Positions 12,358 to 15,254 of a DNA stretch of 15,254 bases are shown here, piece by piece. The DNA comes from Candidatus Woesearchaeota archaeon (GTDB lineage Archaea; Nanobdellota; Nanobdellia; Woesearchaeales; GW2011-AR4). Both the position numbers and the translations under genes were made by a program. The stretch is from positions 1 through 15,254 of the forward strand of contig JADHVE010000028.1 of assembly GCA_016784195.1 (NCBI GenBank), given 5' to 3'. The number at the start of each line of letters is the position of its first letter. The first letter of the stretch is position 1. Below the pieces are notes generated by a model. That model was given only the letters and a program-made list of their open reading frames with translations, searched no databases and was not told the DNA's origin.

Positions 12358-13095
12358 TTATTTATATACAACTACAACAGATCTATAACTTTTTGATTTA
12401 GGATCAAATCTTTTTGTTTCAAAATTGTTAAATATTCTTTGTTCACTAAATCCCTCTTTTTTCATTATGTCACATAAGAAAAACGGATCTTGGAATGCTT
12501 GTCTATGATTGTTAACTTGGATGATTCCCTTTGATGGTACAAATGTTAATACTTTAAATATACTTTCTGAACCTCCATTTTTTTGGTTCCATTTTGCTAC
12601 CATCAAATCATCTGCCTGATATGCTTCATAATCTCCATTTAGATTTTTTGCGTACCATACATCAATAACTACCACCCCCCTTGTTTCAAGTTGTTCATAG
12701 CATTTTTTTATTGTTTTTTTTAATGCTTTTTCATCCATTAAATAGTTTACTGCACCACCTAAGCAAATAATTCCATCTACTTTTTGTCCAAGGTCTATTT
12801 GGGAAATATCCGCTTGAAGTACCTTTGCACTAGGGATTTTTTCTCTGGTTGCTTCAACTCTTTCAGGATCTCTATCAGCTGCAATAATATTATACCCTAA
12901 ATCTGAAAGTATTTTTGCATGATGTCCATAACCACATCCCAAATCTGCTACAATCTGACCTTTTCGACTTTTTCCTCCTAAGATTGTATGTATAAATTTG
13001 GTTTGTCTTTTAATTTCTATATCCTTAATAGATTCATATTCTTCTCTTGAAGGAACAATTCCGAAATTTACTAAATCTACCTCTCCGTTAACCAT
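12358..13095 (-). CDS. Class I SAM-dependent methyltransferase
   Basis: A 245-aa Rossmann-fold methyltransferase. Motif I VADLGCGYGHHA (49-60) binds SAM; Asp74 in IIAADRDPERV ends strand 2 and contacts the ribose; LQADISQI (93-100) contributes the adenine-side acid; GIICLGGAVNYL (108-119) is the motif IV region; VVVIDVWYAK (141-150) follows. The absence of an NPPY-type motif argues against a DNA or protein-glutamine enzyme and favours a small-molecule substrate, but this is not settled. The start has no ribosome binding site and sits about 2 nt from the predicted transcription start, so the mRNA is probably leaderless. Minus strand, independent of its neighbours. Confidence 0.9.
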   Translation of the reverse strand: MVNGEVDLVNFGIVPSREEYESIKDIEIKRQTKFIHTILGGKSRKGQIVADLGCGYGHHAKILSDLGYNIIAADRDPERVEATREKIPSAKVLQADISQIDLGQKVDGIICLGGAVNYLMDEKALKKTIKKCYEQLETRGVVVIDVWYAKNLNGDYEAYQADDLMVAKWNQKNGGSESIFKVLTFVPSKGIIQVNNHRQAFQDPFFLCDIMKKEGFSEQRIFNNFETKRFDPKSKSYRSVVVVYK

Positions 13096-13117
13096 TATTT
13101 TTGCAACTTTATAGTAG

Positions 13118-13125
13118 TATATAAA
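13118..13125 (-). promoter_or_regulatory. TATA box of the methyltransferase gene
   Basis: TTTATATA on the minus strand; predicted start near 13097, directly at the ATG (13095-13093). Two direct copies of AATATTTAA (13143-13151 and 13156-13164) lie just upstream of it and may be regulator sites or simple AT-rich sequence. Confidence 0.6.
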
Positions 13126-13164
13126 TGTTTGGGTTGTTTTTTAATATTTAAATTGAATATTTAA

Positions 13165-13415
13165 TTTGTTATTTGATTCTGAACTCCTCTTAAACTTTAG
13201 TCTGCTTCGCAGGATTTATTGTAAATGGAAATTTTACTTTGCGGACGTAATTTTACTCCCCCGGGTATAGGGAACGAATATAACAGGAGCCGAGGTTAGT
13301 TACAATTTTTGAAAATGCTCCCCTTAAATCTTCCACATTTTTCTTTCTATCTATATCATATATTAAGCCACAAAGAAATGGATTATACCGGAAGCAAACT
13401 TCTAAGATTAGTATT
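13165..13415. other. Gene-free region with GC-richer patch
   Basis: No coding frame is convincing in this part of the 320-nt gap. Between about 13240 and 13300 the composition shifts to a GC-richer stretch (GCGGACG, CCCCCGGG, GGAGCCGAGG) with small dyads, such as GTAAA/TTTAC near 13220-13238 and TCCC/GGGA near 13256-13273. It could be a structured RNA or a gene remnant; I cannot name it. Confidence 0.3.
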
Positions 13416-14282
13416 TTATCTAAAATTATGTTTTCTATATTTATTAAGGAGACTCAAAATATCTAAGTCTTTAATCATACTAAGTTTTATGCTTGTATTA
13501 AATAATTGATCTTCAGAATACTTCCTGTCTTTCTTTTTGTAATCAATCGAAATTTTATCATTATCCCACAGAAAGAACTTCAGTATTGAAATTTCTTTAT
13601 CATCAGAATTCTTTTCAAGCCATTCCTCAAGCTTTTTCTTTAGGTTGTATAAATCTTCATCATATTTTGGAGTTTTGGCATAAATTGTTTTAGCAAAATC
13701 CTGCAACCCAATTATACTATTAAGCTTTTTCTTTGTTTTTCTTGAGTAATATTCATAATCAGTTCTACTAATTGGTTTTTCTTCCAGTAACCTTCTGATA
13801 ATCTGTTTTTCCTTTTTTGTAAAAAGCTGAGAAAGGTACATCTGTAAATCCCTTTCAGCATATATTTTTTGTTTTTCAATAAAGAGAAAAGGTTTTGTCT
13901 CATTTCTTAATTGTAATTCAAATTCGTCTCTGAATTCATCATAATCTAATCTTGATGGCAACATTCTATGAGGGTATTTCTCAAAATTTTCATACTCTTT
14001 TTCAATATATTCCGGAAGAATTCCCATTATATTGAATTCATTAAATAGTTTTATAGCTATTGCGATGATTGCATGAAATAGTTCATTAATTTCATTACTT
14101 TCAGAATTGTTGTGGATCTTTGAGATATCTGCTTTATGCTTATAAATAAGAAAAGGGATTGCTTTTAAATATCTAATATTTTCAGTCTTCAGAATATTTA
14201 AGATTAACTTTTCTATACTTTCATCATCTCCAAACATCCTATATCCTGCTTCAGTAAGTTTTTTTTCTATTGTAATTTCCAT
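13416..14282 (-). CDS. Helical protein of unknown function with possible HTH, partner of the nucleotidyltransferase
   Basis: A 288-aa, highly charged protein that I cannot assign to a named family. An N-terminal helical part contains EKLILNILKTENIRYLKAIP (24-43) and a hydrophobic helix at 70-90. The segment FTKKEKQIIRRLLEEKPISR (154-173) leading into YEYYSRKTKKKLNSI (176-190) looks like a helix-turn-helix with a basic recognition helix. No membrane segment, signal peptide or catalytic motif is evident. The ATG overlaps the end of the nucleotidyltransferase gene by 16 nt, so the two proteins are made together. By analogy with AbiE-type systems, where a DNA-binding antitoxin accompanies a nucleotidyltransferase toxin, it could be the regulator or antitoxin half; this is inference, and gene order is reversed compared with AbiEi-AbiEii. 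Confidence 0.85.
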   Translation of the reverse strand: MEITIEKKLTEAGYRMFGDDESIEKLILNILKTENIRYLKAIPFLIYKHKADISKIHNNSESNEINELFHAIIAIAIKLFNEFNIMGILPEYIEKEYENFEKYPHRMLPSRLDYDEFRDEFELQLRNETKPFLFIEKQKIYAERDLQMYLSQLFTKKEKQIIRRLLEEKPISRTDYEYYSRKTKKKLNSIIGLQDFAKTIYAKTPKYDEDLYNLKKKLEEWLEKNSDDKEISILKFFLWDNDKISIDYKKKDRKYSEDQLFNTSIKLSMIKDLDILSLLNKYRKHNFR

Positions 14283-14887
14283 TCTTTGACCTCATCTATT
14301 AAATCATTATCCAGACTGAACTTCCATTCTTTAAACTTTATTTCAATTAAATCTAATAGTTTTTGTTTATAAGTTGCGACTATGGAAGTTTTCATAGTCT
14401 CTTTGTATCTATGAGCAAGCTTTTTAAGATTGATTTTCTCAGTCTGTAAAATCATTTTAATATCTTCAAAATCTCTCGAATCTCCTCTTGCTAATTTACT
14501 TATAATTATATCTTCTAAAGGTAATGTATGAAGTTGGATATTGCCAAAAGATTTGATAAACTTCGATTTGGCTATGCAATCTGGAAGCAACTCAGTTCCT
14601 AAAATATTTGATCCATAAAACATATCAAATGCTAATCCTTCTTGACTAATCCAGCGGATTCCCTTTCTCTCAAAACCCAAATCATCAAAAATTTTACAAA
14701 TATACTGATATTCACCATTTGATTCTATATTAATATCAACATCCATTGTTGATTTTTTTATATTGAGTATAGTTAATGCAGTACCACCTAATGCGTACAT
14801 TTTAACTTCTTTTTCTATGAATTTTGAGATAGATTCAATTAACTCAAAAAGTTCTTTAGCATTAATTTCTTTTTCATTATGAGCCAT
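14267..14887 (-). CDS. Nucleotidyltransferase-fold protein (AbiEii/DUF6036-like)
   Basis: A 206-aa protein with the polymerase-beta-type nucleotidyltransferase signature: ALGGTALTIL (32-41), then Asp49 and Asp51 in STMDVDINI, and a third acid Asp88 in LAFDMFYG. The C-terminal half has the LEDIIISKLARGDSRDFEDI segment (124-143), typical of AbiEii/DUF6036-type proteins, where Lys131 and the acidic pairs support nucleotide handling. All three metal ligands are present, so it should be active. Related proteins are toxins that block growth by modifying tRNA or other targets; others are of unknown role. First gene of a two-gene unit, probably leaderless, with repeats upstream. Confidence 0.85.
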   Translation of the reverse strand: MAHNEKEINAKELFELIESISKFIEKEVKMYALGGTALTILNIKKSTMDVDINIESNGEYQYICKIFDDLGFERKGIRWISQEGLAFDMFYGSNILGTELLPDCIAKSKFIKSFGNIQLHTLPLEDIIISKLARGDSRDFEDIKMILQTEKINLKKLAHRYKETMKTSIVATYKQKLLDLIEIKFKEWKFSLDNDLIDEVKEWKLQ

Positions 14888-14956
14888 ATTTATACAATAA
14901 TAGTCATTACTATATAAATCTTTCTATTTTTGTACCTATTTATACAATTATTGTAC
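14888..14956. promoter_or_regulatory. Repeated operator-like motifs at the nucleotidyltransferase promoter
   Basis: ATTTATACAATAAT (14888-14901) recurs with one mismatch as ATTTATACAATTAT (14938-14951), exactly 50 bp apart. The second copy is part of a perfect palindrome TACAATTATTGTA (14943-14955). TTGTAC also occurs at 14930-14935 and 14951-14956. The copies bracket the TATA box TTTATATA (minus strand, complement of 14911-14918), whose predicted start near 14889 makes the gene leaderless. The layout suggests looped or cooperative autorepression. Confidence 0.55.
14911..14918 (-). promoter_or_regulatory. TATA box of the nucleotidyltransferase unit
   Basis: TTTATATA on the minus strand, about 25 nt before the ATG at 14887-14885. 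No ribosome binding site can fit, so leaderless translation is expected. Confidence 0.6.
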
Positions 14957-15083
14957 AAACTGAATAAGGATTTGAAATTATTTAAACTAAGCCCGCGAGA
15001 AATAAAATATAGTCTCAGCTATGCTTTGTAATTGGTGGAATATATTAAATCTAAAACTACAGTGACAACTGGATTAAATTCCA

Positions 15084-15254
15084 TCATATCTTCCAGCTCC
15101 CTGATTCCTTATCCCTTGAACATACGCTAAAATCAATCTTTCTTTTGACAATAGCATTGAAAGTTTCAGAAGAGATATCCGGAGTGTTGTTGTTTCCGGA
15201 TAGATGCCCTAATAAAGCCAAAGACAAATTCTTCCCTTTTTCATTGATTATAGT
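15084..15254 (-). CDS. C-terminal fragment of a probable metallo-beta-lactamase-fold hydrolase
   Basis: An open frame enters from the right edge and ends at the TGA at 15086-15084 after 56 residues. The segment LALLGHLSGNNNTPDI (12-27) resembles the late LGHLS-x-NNN-P motif of MBL-fold exonuclease/phosphodiesterase-like proteins of the YycJ/WalJ type, and the ending FSVCSRDKESGSWKI fits the variable C-terminal strand of those proteins. The catalytic HxHxDH region would lie outside the window. Minus strand, 196 nt before the nucleotidyltransferase gene. The coding call is good; the family is a motif-level judgement from a short piece. Confidence 0.55.
   Translation of the reverse strand, partial: TIINEKGKNLSLALLGHLSGNNNTPDISSETFNAIVKRKIDFSVCSRDKESGSWKI

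Noticed and set aside
12205..12396. Plus-strand 63-codon frame
   Set aside because: Low-complexity hydrophobic translation of a pyrimidine-rich tract, overlapping the end of the methyltransferase gene, with no ribosome binding site.
13309..13509. Plus-strand 66-codon frame
   Set aside because: It overlaps the end of the 288-aa minus-strand gene, has no promoter or ribosome binding site and no recognisable motif.

Overview
This AT-rich window is archaeal. The visible reasons are TTTATATA/TTTAAATA-type TATA boxes about 25 nt ahead of predicted starts (several genes look leaderless), an aspartate carbamoyltransferase made of separate PyrB and PyrI chains, Lrp/AsnC and AbrB-type regulators, and a tRNA with a 32-nt intron just after position 37 that can fold into a bulge-helix-bulge-like form. 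The mix of short overlapping genes, a near-complete pyrimidine operon and a toxin-antitoxin island would suit a DPANN lineage (Woesearchaeota-like), but that assignment is an inference; a euryarchaeote is not excluded.

Left part (1-3.3 kb): the N-terminal 260 codons of glutamine synthetase (minus strand, cut by the window edge) diverge from an Lrp/AsnC regulator, with two face-to-face TATA boxes and an inverted repeat between them. Next comes a 501-aa membrane protein joining an MscS-like channel domain to a C39-like cysteine peptidase domain, the most unusual gene here. A tRNA-Pro(GGG) with an intron and a hairpin/T-run terminator follows.

Middle part (3.4-10.2 kb): pyrimidine biosynthesis on the plus strand in two blocks, pyrB-pyrI and pyrD-pyrK-pyrC-[TPR protein]-pyrE-pyrF, with overlapping or closely spaced junctions. 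Together they encode every step from carbamoyl phosphate to UMP; carbamoyl-phosphate synthetase is not in the window. The TPR gene between pyrC and pyrE is an uninvited guest, and PyrF has a non-standard active-site spacing. A PEBP/YbhB-like protein gene follows with its own ribosome binding site.

Right part (10.5-15.25 kb): an accessory region. It holds an SDR-fold protein lacking the usual catalytic Tyr (plus strand), then on the minus strand an AbrB-type antitoxin/RelE-type toxin pair with a perfect 16-bp operator palindrome, a SAM methyltransferase with a leaderless promoter, and a two-gene unit of a nucleotidyltransferase and a helical protein with a possible HTH, preceded by repeated operator-like motifs. 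The C-terminal end of a probable metallo-beta-lactamase-fold protein enters from the right edge. I see no insertion sequence, integrase, rRNA, CRISPR array or replication origin.
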